Positions 26,944 through 35,580 of a DNA stretch of 64,000 nt are shown here, one piece after another. The notes beneath the pieces were generated by a model. The model was not told where the DNA came from and made no database searches. It worked only from the letters and a program-made list of their open reading frames with translations. Position numbers and translations under genes: made by a program. The stretch spans positions 496,001 through 560,000 of the forward strand of contig NZ_CP013200.1 in assembly GCF_001445575.1 (NCBI RefSeq). Reading direction: 5' to 3'. Every line of letters starts with the position of its first letter. Position 1 is the first letter of the stretch. This DNA comes from Arthrobacter alpinus (GTDB lineage Bacteria > Actinomycetota > Actinomycetes > Actinomycetales > Micrococcaceae).

Positions 26944-27978
26944 ATCCGCCGGCAGCCCGTCAGGATCAGAACCAGCATCAGCATCAGCACCAAGGTCGAC
27001 TACGTAGGATTGCCCCCGCCGGGGTGATCCGCGCAGTTCATCCAGCCGCACCAGCACCACGCCGCCCATGATGGCAAGACCACCCAAAAGTTGAATGATG
27101 CGGGGCATTTCGCCCAGCAGCAGCCAGGCCCATATCACGGCAAAAAGCACCTCGAATAGAGCCACAAATGACGCAACCTTGGAGCCAAGCCCCCGCGTTG
27201 CCACGATGCCCATGAGGTAGGCAAACACTGTGGTAACCAGCACCAGCCCCAAGACCGGGACCAGCCAATGCACCTGGCTGCCGGCAAACACGGGGTTGTT
27301 AAAGGTGAACGCCATAGGCAGAATTCCTACAGCCCCCAGCCCCACGATCAGTGCCGCACCCACCGCCATGCCGCCGCCAGCCATGAGAACTGGGGGGACG
27401 TTGTCGTCTGCCCTGGCGGACATCACGAAATAGACGGCCGAACACACCGCCGCAGCCAGCCCCCACAGCACGCCCTCGACACTGACCTTTTGGCTGCCCG
27501 CAAGATCGAGCACCAACACCAAACCGGTCATGGCGCACGCGGCACCAATGATGGTCAGCACGCGCGGCCGGTTCCGTGTGATGATCCATGCCCAGCCCAC
27601 CAGCAGCACCGGCGAGAGGTATTCCAGCAGCAGCGCCACCCCCACCGACAAGTGCTGGACGGCGTTGAAGTAGAACAGCTGGCACAACGCAATAGGCACC
27701 ACGCCGTAAATCGCGATCCGCCCCAAGGACCCCTTAACTTTGGGCCAGCACCGCACCAGCGTGATGATCACCGGAATCAGAAGGACAGCGGCGGCACCTC
27801 CAATGCGGACGGCCACAGCTGCTCCTGGAGACCATCCGACGTCAAAGAGCGACTTCGCGAAGGGTCCCGACAGCGCGAAAGCTGCCGCAGAAACAAGAGC
27901 CAACATGAGCGCAGGCGATGCCAACACAGTACGGGAGCCCGTTGCGGGTGCAGGGAAAGTGGCGGGTGAAGTTGTCAT
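26917..27978 (-). CDS. EamA/DMT-family transporter (first of two)
   Basis: The 353-residue protein has about ten hydrophobic helices and two EamA repeats (ALSGPFAKSLFDVGWSPG... and VLWGLAAAVCSAVYFVMSA...), with the conserved pattern ALLLEYLSPVLLVGWAW. Such proteins export amino acids or metabolites; the substrate cannot be read. Its last 27 nt overlap the end of copA on the other strand. It is divergent from the CGNR-type gene 72 nt away, which may regulate it. Confidence 0.88.
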   Translation of the reverse strand: MTTSPATFPAPATGSRTVLASPALMLALVSAAAFALSGPFAKSLFDVGWSPGAAVAVRIGGAAAVLLIPVIITLVRCWPKVKGSLGRIAIYGVVPIALCQLFYFNAVQHLSVGVALLLEYLSPVLLVGWAWIITRNRPRVLTIIGAACAMTGLVLVLDLAGSQKVSVEGVLWGLAAAVCSAVYFVMSARADDNVPPVLMAGGGMAVGAALIVGLGAVGILPMAFTFNNPVFAGSQVHWLVPVLGLVLVTTVFAYLMGIVATRGLGSKVASFVALFEVLFAVIWAWLLLGEMPRIIQLLGGLAIMGGVVLVRLDELRGSPRRGQSYVVDLGADADAGSDPDGLPADLPAKAAQS

Positions 27979-28050
27979 GGCAGATCCATTTGTCAGCAGT
28001 AAAAGGCGTTAGACTAATGACATTACGCTCGCCACTTGTCAGGAGTCAAC

Positions 28051-28623
28051 ATGGTCTTTAGTCATGACACGGAAATGGCGCTGCTCTCTGCCGTGAATTT
28101 GATCAATACCGGCCCCATTTCAGCTGCGGAGGACGGGTCCGCGGCCGGGCCGGATGGGCTGGAAACCGTGGCTGAGCTGGATGCCTTTGTAGTGCGCGAG
28201 CAGTATTCTGGATCCCGGACGCATACTGACGCGGAAGTCGCCGCGGTGCGCGGGATACGCCAGGAACTCCGCACCATTTTCACCTCGGACGAGGCAACGG
28301 CGGTGGATCTGGTCAACAGACTGCTCGCTCGGGCGCAGGCGCTACCCCAGCTGGTCAAGCATGATCAGTGGGATTGGCATCTCCATGCCACAGCACCCGC
28401 CGCACCACTTGCAGAGCGCATGGGGGTGGAGGCCGCCATGGCGTTGGTTGATGTCATTCGCAGCAAAGAACTGGCCCGGCTGAAGGTATGTGCCGCCCCG
28501 GATTGCTGCGCCGTGGTGATCGATCTGTCCAAGAACCGTTCCCGGCGGTATTGCGATACCGGCAACTGCGGCAACCGTGCCCACGTGGCCGCATACCGGC
28601 GTCGCCAATCAACCCTTAAATAA
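28051..28623 (+). CDS. CGNR zinc-finger protein (ABATE domain), putative regulator
   Basis: The 190-residue protein has the ABATE-like N-terminal domain and a C-terminal CGNR zinc finger with the four ligands in the pattern C-x4-C (CAAPDC), then C-x4-CGNR (CDTGNCGNR), followed by AHVAAYRRR. The family is taken to be DNA-binding regulators in actinobacteria. ATG 28051 follows an AGGAG site by 5 nt; an upstream TTG at 28036 is less likely. It is divergent from the EamA transporter gene, a common regulator-transporter arrangement. Confidence 0.88.
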   Translation: MVFSHDTEMALLSAVNLINTGPISAAEDGSAAGPDGLETVAELDAFVVREQYSGSRTHTDAEVAAVRGIRQELRTIFTSDEATAVDLVNRLLARAQALPQLVKHDQWDWHLHATAPAAPLAERMGVEAAMALVDVIRSKELARLKVCAAPDCCAVVIDLSKNRSRRYCDTGNCGNRAHVAAYRRRQSTLK

Positions 28624-28626
28624 AAC

Positions 28627-28683
28627 CGAACGGTGAGTAGTTGCTAATGTTTGCCTGAAACACTAGCAACTACTCACCGTTCG
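28627..28683. terminator. Long perfect hairpin between convergent genes
   Basis: A perfect 20-bp inverted repeat (28627-28646 with 28664-28683) encloses 17 nt that pair further (TGTTT with AAACA). It starts 3 nt after the CGNR stop and ends 13 nt before the permease stop, so it can terminate both. It lacks T tracts and is longer than usual. Confidence 0.7.
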
Positions 28684-28696
28684 ACGAGGAAAAACT

Positions 28697-29587
28697 CTAC
28701 TTCATGGTTCCTGCAGAAACCGAGCCCTGGAGCTGGCGCTGGAACAGGATGTACATGATCAGCACGGGCACAACCACAATGATGGCTGCTGCGAACAGTG
28801 CGCCGAAGTTGACGGCGTAACCCATCTGGCCGGCATAGGCGGCGATACCCTGCGAGAGTACGTAGTTGTTCCGGTTGGTGTTGATGGCTACAGGGATCAG
28901 GTACTGATTCCACAAACCAAGGAAGTTGAAAATGGCAACGGAGGCCAATCCAGGCTTGGCCATAGGCAGCATGACCTGGAAGAAAGTCCGCCATTCCCCA
29001 GCACCGTCAATCTGCGCAGCCTCAGCAATTTCGCTTGGCAAAGCTTTGAAGAAGGAGAACAGGAAGAACACGGTGAACGGGAGCGCGAACGCTACGTACA
29101 CAATGATCAAACCTGGAAGAGTGTTCAGCAATCCGATGTTCTTCAAGATAAAGAACAGGGGAACAATGGCTAGGAAGACGGGGAATGTCAGACCGGCGAG
29201 CATCAGAATGTAGATGGCACGCGAGCCGGGGAACACGTAACGGGCCAAAACATAGGCGCACATGGCCCCGAGGACCATCACGATGACCAGCGCGAAGCCC
29301 ACCACAATGACGGTGTTGAAGAAGTACTTGCCAATTCCGGCAGTTTGCCACGCCTCTACGTAGTTCTGGACCTGCCATTCAGCCGGCAAGGAGAACGGCG
29401 AGGCAAAGATTTCACTGGTCTTCTTGAAGGAAGACATGAGAGTCCAGGCAAGGGGAATCAGGACCAAGAGGGCCCAGAGGGAGAGCATGACGTGTGAGAC
29501 GCCAGCTACAGTCTTGTCACCCTTGCTGTCTAATGCCTTGCGCTCCACATGGTCGTGCGGGGCTGTTTTAGTAAGTTTGAGGGACAT
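28697..29587 (-). CDS. Carbohydrate ABC transporter permease (MalG type)
   Basis: The 296-residue protein has six membrane helices and the permease EAA loop ALPSEIAEAAQIDGAGEWRTFFQVMLPMAKPGL near residue 190. It is the second permease of a CUT1 sugar importer. Its ATG overlaps the TAA of the first permease by one base. The neighbours (RpiR regulator, SIS protein and BadF-type kinase) suggest an amino sugar or chitobiose substrate of the Ngc kind. No ATPase gene is here, so a shared MsiK-type ATPase is expected elsewhere. Confidence 0.92.
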   Translation of the reverse strand: MSLKLTKTAPHDHVERKALDSKGDKTVAGVSHVMLSLWALLVLIPLAWTLMSSFKKTSEIFASPFSLPAEWQVQNYVEAWQTAGIGKYFFNTVIVVGFALVIVMVLGAMCAYVLARYVFPGSRAIYILMLAGLTFPVFLAIVPLFFILKNIGLLNTLPGLIIVYVAFALPFTVFFLFSFFKALPSEIAEAAQIDGAGEWRTFFQVMLPMAKPGLASVAIFNFLGLWNQYLIPVAINTNRNNYVLSQGIAAYAGQMGYAVNFGALFAAAIIVVVPVLIMYILFQRQLQGSVSAGTMK

Positions 29588-30582
29588 TATTCAGACACAT
29601 CCTTGCTGCCGCCAGTCAAACGGTTCACCAGGAATACCAGTGCCGAGAAAATCAAAGTAATAGCTGCCAGCACAACACCCATGGCGCATGCCAATCCGAA
29701 CTGGTTCTTAGTAAACGCTGTGCTGAACAGCTTCTGGGACATCACCAGAGTGGAGTTTTCGGGCCCACCCGTGGAGTTCAAGACTGACATGTAGACAAAC
29801 GCGTCAAGAGCCAAGATGCCCATGTAAACGTAGGCGGTCTGGATGTTGTCGCGAATGAGCGGGATCGTAATACTAATGGCGGTGCGAAAACGCCCAGCAC
29901 CATCAATGCGGGCCGCTTCAAACGTTTCGGCCGGGATGCCCTTGATGGCGGCAATGAACAAGATCATGTAGAAGCCCACAAAGCCCCACACAATGACGAA
30001 CATGGATGCAACCATGGCTGTGCGAGCATCGCCAAGCCACGGGTAATTTTCAAATCCGTTCAGCCCGATGCCTGTCAGAATGCCGTTGAGCAGGCCGTTG
30101 TCCGGGTTGAAAATCTGCTGCCAGATAATACCAATGACAACTGCAGGAATAACGTAAGGGAAGAAGGAGATGACGCGGTAGAAACCGGCACCCTTCATAC
30201 CCTTAATCTGACCTCGACTACTGCCACCAATGGTGACAAGTGTGGCCAAAATCAAAGACAGAATGACAGTGATAACCGGAAGGAACACCGCCAGGACCAC
30301 GCTATTGCGAACAGAGATCATAAAGATGTCGTCTTGAAATAGCTTGACGTAGTTAGCGAGCCCCACGAACGGCATATTGTTGTCGAAGCCGCCCCAGCTG
30401 GTCATGGAGTAGTACACCGCCTGCACGAAGGGCGAGATTACAAAGACCAGATAGATCGCCAAAGGCAGCCCCAGAAAGACTGCCATGAAGCTGATCTTGT
30501 CGAATGTCAGTTTTTTCCGGCGCCGCCGGGCGGTGGCGACAACGCCACCGCCCGATTGCACTTCATTTGTTACTTGAGTCAC
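29587..30582 (-). CDS. Carbohydrate ABC transporter permease (MalF type)
   Basis: The 331-residue protein has six or more membrane helices and the EAA loop GIPAETFEAARIDGAGRFRTAISITIPLIRDN near residue 225. It pairs with the MalG-type permease. Its ATG overlaps the stop of the binding-protein gene by 4 nt (ATGA). The Lys/Arg-rich N-terminus (TARRRRKKLTF) is cytoplasmic. Confidence 0.92.
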   Translation of the reverse strand: MTQVTNEVQSGGGVVATARRRRKKLTFDKISFMAVFLGLPLAIYLVFVISPFVQAVYYSMTSWGGFDNNMPFVGLANYVKLFQDDIFMISVRNSVVLAVFLPVITVILSLILATLVTIGGSSRGQIKGMKGAGFYRVISFFPYVIPAVVIGIIWQQIFNPDNGLLNGILTGIGLNGFENYPWLGDARTAMVASMFVIVWGFVGFYMILFIAAIKGIPAETFEAARIDGAGRFRTAISITIPLIRDNIQTAYVYMGILALDAFVYMSVLNSTGGPENSTLVMSQKLFSTAFTKNQFGLACAMGVVLAAITLIFSALVFLVNRLTGGSKDVSE

Positions 30583-31994
30583 TTCACTTCAATCTTCTTG
30601 ACAGAGTCGTCTTTTGCAACCTTGTCGGTGATTTCCTGCAGGGCCTTGGTGAGGCCTGCAGTATCCAACTTGCCATCCAGGAATGAGTTCCACGGAACCA
30701 GCTGGTCGGGGTTCATGCCGTAGGTGTCAACAAAGTTCCAGGTGAAAATGTCCTTGCCAGCCTTCTCCAGCATGGAGGTCTGGGACACCAACGCGGTGGA
30801 TCCGAAGCCGTCAGCCGGGACGGTGCCCTTGACAACAGTGGGGGCCAACTTTGTCTTGGCGAAGTTGGTTGCTGCTTCCTTGGAAAGCATGGTGCGCAGC
30901 AGTTCCTTGCCGGCAGCAGCGTTTGCACCCTTGGTGGGGACAATGAAGGGCTCGCCACCTGCGGAGCGCACGCCCGTCTGGGCGATCTTCGGGCTTGCTG
31001 AAACAACGGGAACCGGAGCACCCGTCATCTCGAAGCCAGCCTTGGTCTGGTCCTTCATCTCGTTTTCAATCCAGGATCCGGACGGGTACAGCAGCGCGTC
31101 CTGACCGTTGGACCATGCGGCCTGGGCTGCGGTGAACACGGTACCGGAGCCACCGGGCTTGAACATGCCAGCCTTGACGATCTTTTCCATGGCGGTGAAG
31201 ACGCTCTGGACAGCCGGCAGTGACCAGCAATCGGGCTTGAGGTTTTCAAGGGAGAGGCGCACTTCATCGCCACCTTCCTTGATGGCTGATTCAATGGCCA
31301 TGGTCTGGTAGTAGGTTGCGGCTTCCTTGCCCCAGACGAACAGGAACTTGCCCTTCGCTTTGGCCTTGACGCCGAGATCGTAGGCCTCGTCCCAAGTGGT
31401 GGGTACGGTCCAGCTGTTCTCCTTGAACAGGCTGGCGGAGTACCACCAGGCGTACACGGTGAGTACGTAGTTGATGGCGGCGAGCTTGCCGTTAAAGGTG
31501 CCCGGCGCCAGGACGCCGTCGAACAGGGTGCCGGCAATCTTTTCACCTTCGAGGTTATTGGAGTCAATAACGCTCTGCAGATCCTCGAGCTGGTCCAGGA
31601 TGGTGCTGAAGCCAATCGACTTGGCACCGGAGTTATCGATCAAGTCCGGCGGGGTCCCGCCAGCAAAGCGAGGCTGCATTTCCTGAGCAATGTCTGTGGA
31701 GGGGTTGATGCTGACTTCCAGCTCGGGGAAGTTCTTCTTGACGATGGCGCCAGCGAAATCTACATAATCAATGCCGTAACCACCCTTGAAGATGACCGCA
31801 TCGAGCTTGCCGGTAGCGGCTACACCAAACGGGTTCTTCGTGGGATCGACGTCGCCACCAGGGGCAGCGGACTTTTCAGGTGTGCCGCCGCCTGCGCAGG
31901 AAGCGAGTGCCCCGCCCAGGGGCAAGAGCACGGCGGTGGCCAGGGCGCCGCGAAGGAATCCGCGACGCTGCAACGGCTTGTTCTGAATACTCAT
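30579..31994 (-). CDS. Sugar ABC transporter substrate-binding lipoprotein (NgcE-like)
   Basis: The 471-residue protein begins with a twin-arginine type signal (LQRRGFLRGALATAVLLPLG) and a lipobox LASC ending near residue 33, so it should be a lipid-anchored, possibly Tat-exported binding protein. The mature part is a solute-binding protein of the sugar class. The length, Tat-like signal and neighbourhood resemble NgcE (N-acetylglucosamine/chitobiose) of Streptomyces, but the sugar is inferred. The 140-nt gap upstream to the SIS gene may hold its own promoter; I saw no clear operator there. Confidence 0.9.
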   Translation of the reverse strand: MSIQNKPLQRRGFLRGALATAVLLPLGGALASCAGGGTPEKSAAPGGDVDPTKNPFGVAATGKLDAVIFKGGYGIDYVDFAGAIVKKNFPELEVSINPSTDIAQEMQPRFAGGTPPDLIDNSGAKSIGFSTILDQLEDLQSVIDSNNLEGEKIAGTLFDGVLAPGTFNGKLAAINYVLTVYAWWYSASLFKENSWTVPTTWDEAYDLGVKAKAKGKFLFVWGKEAATYYQTMAIESAIKEGGDEVRLSLENLKPDCWSLPAVQSVFTAMEKIVKAGMFKPGGSGTVFTAAQAAWSNGQDALLYPSGSWIENEMKDQTKAGFEMTGAPVPVVSASPKIAQTGVRSAGGEPFIVPTKGANAAAGKELLRTMLSKEAATNFAKTKLAPTVVKGTVPADGFGSTALVSQTSMLEKAGKDIFTWNFVDTYGMNPDQLVPWNSFLDGKLDTAGLTKALQEITDKVAKDDSVKKIEVK

Positions 31995-32134
31995 TTTTTA
32001 CTGCCTTCCATTGATGGTACGAGCGTTAAATCGGTACTAGTCTGCACTTTGGTAGTTCGGTTACTGCATTTCACTGCAATTCACTTGGCTGACTTCACGC
32101 GTTGTAGCTGGCGTCAACTACGTGGCTATTGGAA

Positions 32135-32899
32135 TCACGCCTCTCGCCTGAGCCGGCCAACGTACTGGCCCACTAGTGCGGTATTGTGTTCGTCCCCGCC
32201 CGGGATATTTGCCGAAATATAGATAGGCGGTTTCTTCCCCGCACGGATCAGGCATTGGACTGTCTCGATGGTCAGCAGCTGTGCAATATAAGCAGCTGTG
32301 ATCGATGAGACAGCACCAACACCTCCTCCGCCGGAAACTTCGAGGGTGGTATCACCAAAAGGCGCCCTGTTATCGATAACAATATCTGCGATCTCGCTGA
32401 GTCGCAGCCCGGAAGGGTGCTTTGCTTCGACAGCATTGGTGTGTTCGAGGCTGGTGACCGCAATCACCGTGTGCCCACGCTCCTTGGCGGCGAGCGCCAA
32501 CCCGACAATGGAACCATTGACACCGGAATTGGAGGCAATGAGGAAGATGTCACGCGGATCCACCAGAGATAACTTGAAAAGTTCCTCGGCAACCCCGGTG
32601 TCCCGCTCCAGCACTGATCCCTCCAAGGAGTCCAGTGCCGAAACATCGCGATCGCCATGGAGTACCAGATCGCGCAAGGCAATCTTGCTGGTCGGGATCA
32701 GCCCGCCGGCGCGGCCGGCGATTTCCATGGCGAACGCCTCAGAGTGCCCGGTACCGAAGGATTGGATGACCCCGCCATTATTGAGCGTGTCCGCCATGGC
32801 CGCTGCTGCCTCGGCTACGCCACCGGCCAGCGCCCATTCAGTAATGACATCAAGACGAGAGGAAACTTCAAGGCTGTATGCCGTAATTGCATCAGACAT
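32135..32899 (-). CDS. SIS-domain phosphosugar-binding protein
   Basis: The 254-residue protein has a sugar isomerase (SIS) domain: NGGVIQSFGTGHSEAFAMEIAGRAGG near residue 40 and IFLIASNSGVNGSIVGLALAAKERGHTVIAVTS near residue 110. It belongs to the UPF0309-like SIS group, not the MurQ etherase proper, as far as I can tell. It should act on a phosphorylated amino sugar. ATG 32899 is chosen because AAGGG sits 8 nt upstream; it overlaps the end of the RpiR gene by 8 nt, so translation is coupled. Confidence 0.85.
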   Translation of the reverse strand: MSDAITAYSLEVSSRLDVITEWALAGGVAEAAAAMADTLNNGGVIQSFGTGHSEAFAMEIAGRAGGLIPTSKIALRDLVLHGDRDVSALDSLEGSVLERDTGVAEELFKLSLVDPRDIFLIASNSGVNGSIVGLALAAKERGHTVIAVTSLEHTNAVEAKHPSGLRLSEIADIVIDNRAPFGDTTLEVSGGGGVGAVSSITAAYIAQLLTIETVQCLIRAGKKPPIYISANIPGGDEHNTALVGQYVGRLRREA

Positions 32900-33863
32900 G
32901 CCCATCACCCTTTCCACTGTTACGCAGCGCCCTGTTGGCACTGGACTCGATCCGGGCAGCCCGGGTGGGGCGACGATGCGGAGAGACGGCCATGGCGGAG
33001 GCTGCTAATTTCGAGGTGGTCTGGGCAAAATTTACCTGGGCCACCAGTAAGTAGATCAAGTCCAGAACCAGCAACTGAACATGCTTGGCGGATAGGTCAT
33101 CCGGCTGCAGGAACTGCTCATGGACCGAGGTGATGATTGATTCATCAGCACTTTCTGCCAGCGGCGATCCCGGATTGTTGCTCAGCGCAATGGTCAGCGC
33201 ACCGGCCTCGCCTGCTTCACGTAGCATCTGCAGGGTTTCTTCGGTGCGGCCGGTGTTTGAAATTCCAATGGCCACCGAGTTGGTGTCCTGAATGGCCGCG
33301 CTGGTCAGACCTGCATGAACCTCGGACCAGTGGTGAGCGTTGATACCAATGCGGTAGAGGCGCGATTGCAATTCCTTGGCCATCACGGCACTGCCACCAA
33401 TTCCGTAAATATCTACATGGGAGCTCATGGCGATGCGACGGGCAATCTTGTTCATCAAGGCCAGATCCATAACCGCAGCCGTTTCCTCCAGCGAACGCGT
33501 GTGCGCATTCACCAGCGTGCTCAGCACGTCGCGGGGGGAATCATCTGGACCAAAAGCCCGGCCAATGTCAGCCTTCCAGGATTCGCGGGCATCGCTGCGG
33601 CCAAGGTCCGACGCAATGCTGACCCGGAAAGGCACGTATCCTGCATAGCCCAGCAGCCGGCAGAACCTGGTCACGGTTGCAGGGGAAGTCTTGGTTTGCT
33701 CCGCAAGTTCCATAATGGAGAGCTCCAAGGGTGCCTGCGGGTGCTCCAAGAGAAACGAGCCAATTTTTGCCATGGCCGCCGGCATGTCAGGTAGCTTGGC
33801 CTGAATGCGGTTCACGACACCGGCAGCAGAGACCACCGCGGGAGGAGTCGTGGAGGCTGACAT
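32892..33863 (-). CDS. MurR/RpiR-family transcriptional regulator
   Basis: The 323-residue protein has an N-terminal RpiR HTH domain (LPDMPAAMAKIGSFLLEHPQ...MELAEQTKTSPATVTRFCRLLGYAG, residues about 18-80) and a C-terminal SIS domain (IYGIGGSAVMAKELQSRLYRIG near residue 150; AIGISNTGRTEETLQML near 205). It senses a sugar phosphate. It heads the SIS gene by overlap, precedes the ABC operon, and is divergent from the kinase gene, so it likely controls all of them. Confidence 0.92.
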   Translation of the reverse strand: MSASTTPPAVVSAAGVVNRIQAKLPDMPAAMAKIGSFLLEHPQAPLELSIMELAEQTKTSPATVTRFCRLLGYAGYVPFRVSIASDLGRSDARESWKADIGRAFGPDDSPRDVLSTLVNAHTRSLEETAAVMDLALMNKIARRIAMSSHVDIYGIGGSAVMAKELQSRLYRIGINAHHWSEVHAGLTSAAIQDTNSVAIGISNTGRTEETLQMLREAGEAGALTIALSNNPGSPLAESADESIITSVHEQFLQPDDLSAKHVQLLVLDLIYLLVAQVNFAQTTSKLAASAMAVSPHRRPTRAARIESSANRALRNSGKGDGHV

Positions 33864-33883
33864 GTGAAAATCCGTTTCTTTTA

Positions 33884-33913
33884 GGTGATTACATAATGAA
33901 AACTATTATCACC
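33884..33913. promoter_or_regulatory. Imperfect dyad in the rpiR-kinase divergent region
   Basis: GGTGAT at 33884-33889 is mirrored by ATCACC at 33908-33913, with some matching A/T positions inside the 30-bp element. It lies 20 nt upstream of the RpiR-family start codon and near the kinase start, the place where a RpiR-type repressor would bind. An ATAAT-type -10 (CATAAT) is inside it. Binding is inferred. Confidence 0.5.
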
Positions 33914-33946
33914 ATGGATGTAAGTCAAGTCACACCCAGACACAGA

Positions 33947-35074
33947 ATGGTAACGATGCACAACTACCTTGCAATTGACGCCGGAGGCACCTCCACGAGG
34001 GCCGTTCTTTTGGACTCCTCAGGCCACTGCTTTGGCTATGGCACAGCGGGCGCTGGAAACCCGGTTTCCCGGGGATTTCCGGCCGCTGTTGAGTCACTGT
34101 GGCAAGCATCGAGCAACGCCCTAGGGGGTACCCCTCGGACTATCTCCCAGGCACTGCTGGCCATGGCCGGCGCATCCATGGAATTGCCAACACATTTGTT
34201 CCGTGAGCGCTTCATGACGCTGGGCCTGACCGGAAATGTCATGATTGAATCTGATTTATTGGCCGCGTTTTACTCTGGAACCCATCAAGATGATGGGTGT
34301 GCGTTGATAGCCGGAACCGGTGCCGTGGGCGCCCGAATCGCTCACGCGCAACTAGTGGCGGTGACCGACGGCATGGGATGGCTGTTGGGCGATAACGGTT
34401 CGGGATTCTGGCTGGGTCAGCAGGTGGCGCGGGCAGTGGCTGCCGCGCTAGATGGCAGAGGTCGGCCCACCGTGCTGACAGAACTCTTGCTGGCTGAACT
34501 CGACATACCGCTGGACTCTTCGCAACGGAGCCAGGGCCGCTTGCGCGCCCAACAGCAATTAATCCTCAAGACGTACCAGCTGAGTCCCGTCGAGCTCTCG
34601 CGTTTTGCCCCACTGGTCTTTGCAGCCACTCAGGATGCTGTGGCTGGTGAGATTGTGGATGAGGCCGCACGGTATTTGGCCCAGACGCTTTTGGCCGTCG
34701 CAGGCAACACTGTGGACGGCCGAGCTGATGTCCCGGCTGCGGGAGCGGTGGGCGGCGAAAGTGGGACGACGCGGAGCAGAGCAGAGCTCGCCAAGCAACC
34801 GCTCATCTTTGGCGGCAGCGTCTTGACGAAGGGCGGGACGGTGGCGGCCGCGGTCATGGAGCAACTGGCTTCGGACAGGTCCGGTAGGAGCACGAGCTCT
34901 GGCACGGCGGCCATTCCCGGCATGAACGCTGAACCCACACTGGCGGCCAGCCCCGTGCTCGTCGAAGACGGTGTAGTGGGAGCCGCCGTCCTGGCGCTCA
35001 AACGCAACGGCATCACGGTGGATGCGGCTATCTTTGCCCGCGTTCAGGACAGCCTGGCAGCTCTACGCCAGTGA
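33947..35074 (+). CDS. N-acetylglucosamine kinase-like protein (BadF/BadG/BcrA ATPase family)
   Basis: The roughly 375-residue protein opens with the ASKHA phosphate-1 motif NYLAIDAGGTSTRAVLLDS, followed by ALIAGTGAVGARIAH near residue 125 and a GWLLGDNGSGFWLGQQ segment typical of NAG kinases. It should phosphorylate an amino sugar in the cytosol, matching the adjacent SIS/RpiR/ABC cluster. The start is uncertain: ATGs at 33896, 33914, 33947 and 33956 are all in frame and none has a good ribosome-binding site. I choose 33947, close to the conserved start. A stretch near residue 265 (DVPAAGAVGGESGTTRS) looks like a variable insert. Confidence 0.85.
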   Translation: MVTMHNYLAIDAGGTSTRAVLLDSSGHCFGYGTAGAGNPVSRGFPAAVESLWQASSNALGGTPRTISQALLAMAGASMELPTHLFRERFMTLGLTGNVMIESDLLAAFYSGTHQDDGCALIAGTGAVGARIAHAQLVAVTDGMGWLLGDNGSGFWLGQQVARAVAAALDGRGRPTVLTELLLAELDIPLDSSQRSQGRLRAQQQLILKTYQLSPVELSRFAPLVFAATQDAVAGEIVDEAARYLAQTLLAVAGNTVDGRADVPAAGAVGGESGTTRSRAELAKQPLIFGGSVLTKGGTVAAAVMEQLASDRSGRSTSSGTAAIPGMNAEPTLAASPVLVEDGVVGAAVLALKRNGITVDAAIFARVQDSLAALRQ

Positions 35075-35111
35075 TCGCGGGAATGCAGAGCTGAGAGCTG
35101 CAGCTCTAGTC

Positions 35112-35155
35112 GAGCTACTGAGCTACTGAGCTACTGAGCTACTGAGCTACTGAGC
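35112..35155. repeat. 8-bp microsatellite, 5.5 copies
   Basis: The unit GAGCTACT is repeated five and a half times without error. The left part is just past the kinase gene. The right end includes the TAG stop (35147-35149) of the minus-strand small membrane protein. Copy-number change would alter sequence after that stop, not the protein. Confidence 0.95.
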
Positions 35156-35506
35156 AGATTCTTCGCCGGAGGCTTCAGAGGAATTCTTAGCTTCTGCAGA
35201 CTTGCGCGCCGCCTCGGCTGCCTGAGCCAGCCGATCGGAGGACTTACGGTATACGCCCGATCCCTCACTAAGGGAGGCATCATTTTCCTTGTGACCCATG
35301 ACTAGCAGTGAGGAAATCAGAAGCGCAGCAACGAAGGCGATGCCAACGGCAATGCCGGCAAGGTCCCAGCGAAGGCCATACTGCGTTCCTCCAGAGGAAA
35401 AGACCAAGGTTAGAATGCCAGCAATGAGGGCCAGGGCAGCGGAAAAGCCGAGGGGAAGCTTGATGGAATTGGCTGACTTGGGGTTCTTCGGCTCTTCACT
35501 GCCCAC
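35147..35506 (-). CDS. Small two-helix membrane protein, unknown function
   Basis: The 119-residue protein has two membrane helices (about residues 18-38 and 48-70) and a charged Ala/Glu/Lys/Ser-rich C-terminal tail likely to be a helix or disordered. I do not recognise a characterised family. The start is GTG 35506 with AAAGGA 7 nt upstream. It follows the DUF308-like gene by 74 nt on the same strand. Confidence 0.7.
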   Translation of the reverse strand: MGSEEPKNPKSANSIKLPLGFSAALALIAGILTLVFSSGGTQYGLRWDLAGIAVGIAFVAALLISSLLVMGHKENDASLSEGSGVYRKSSDRLAQAAEAARKSAEAKNSSEASGEESAQ

Positions 35507-35580
35507 GATTGGTCCTTTGCTTTGGTCGGTGTGTCGCGCACCACGCGTTTCTACGCAAAGTAGAACATCTTACTGTTAGT

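Noticed and set aside
31995..32134. DasR-type (dre) operator upstream of the sugar-binding protein gene
   Set aside because: A partial GGTACTAGTCTGC match is present, but the dyad is too weak to support a GntR/DasR site.
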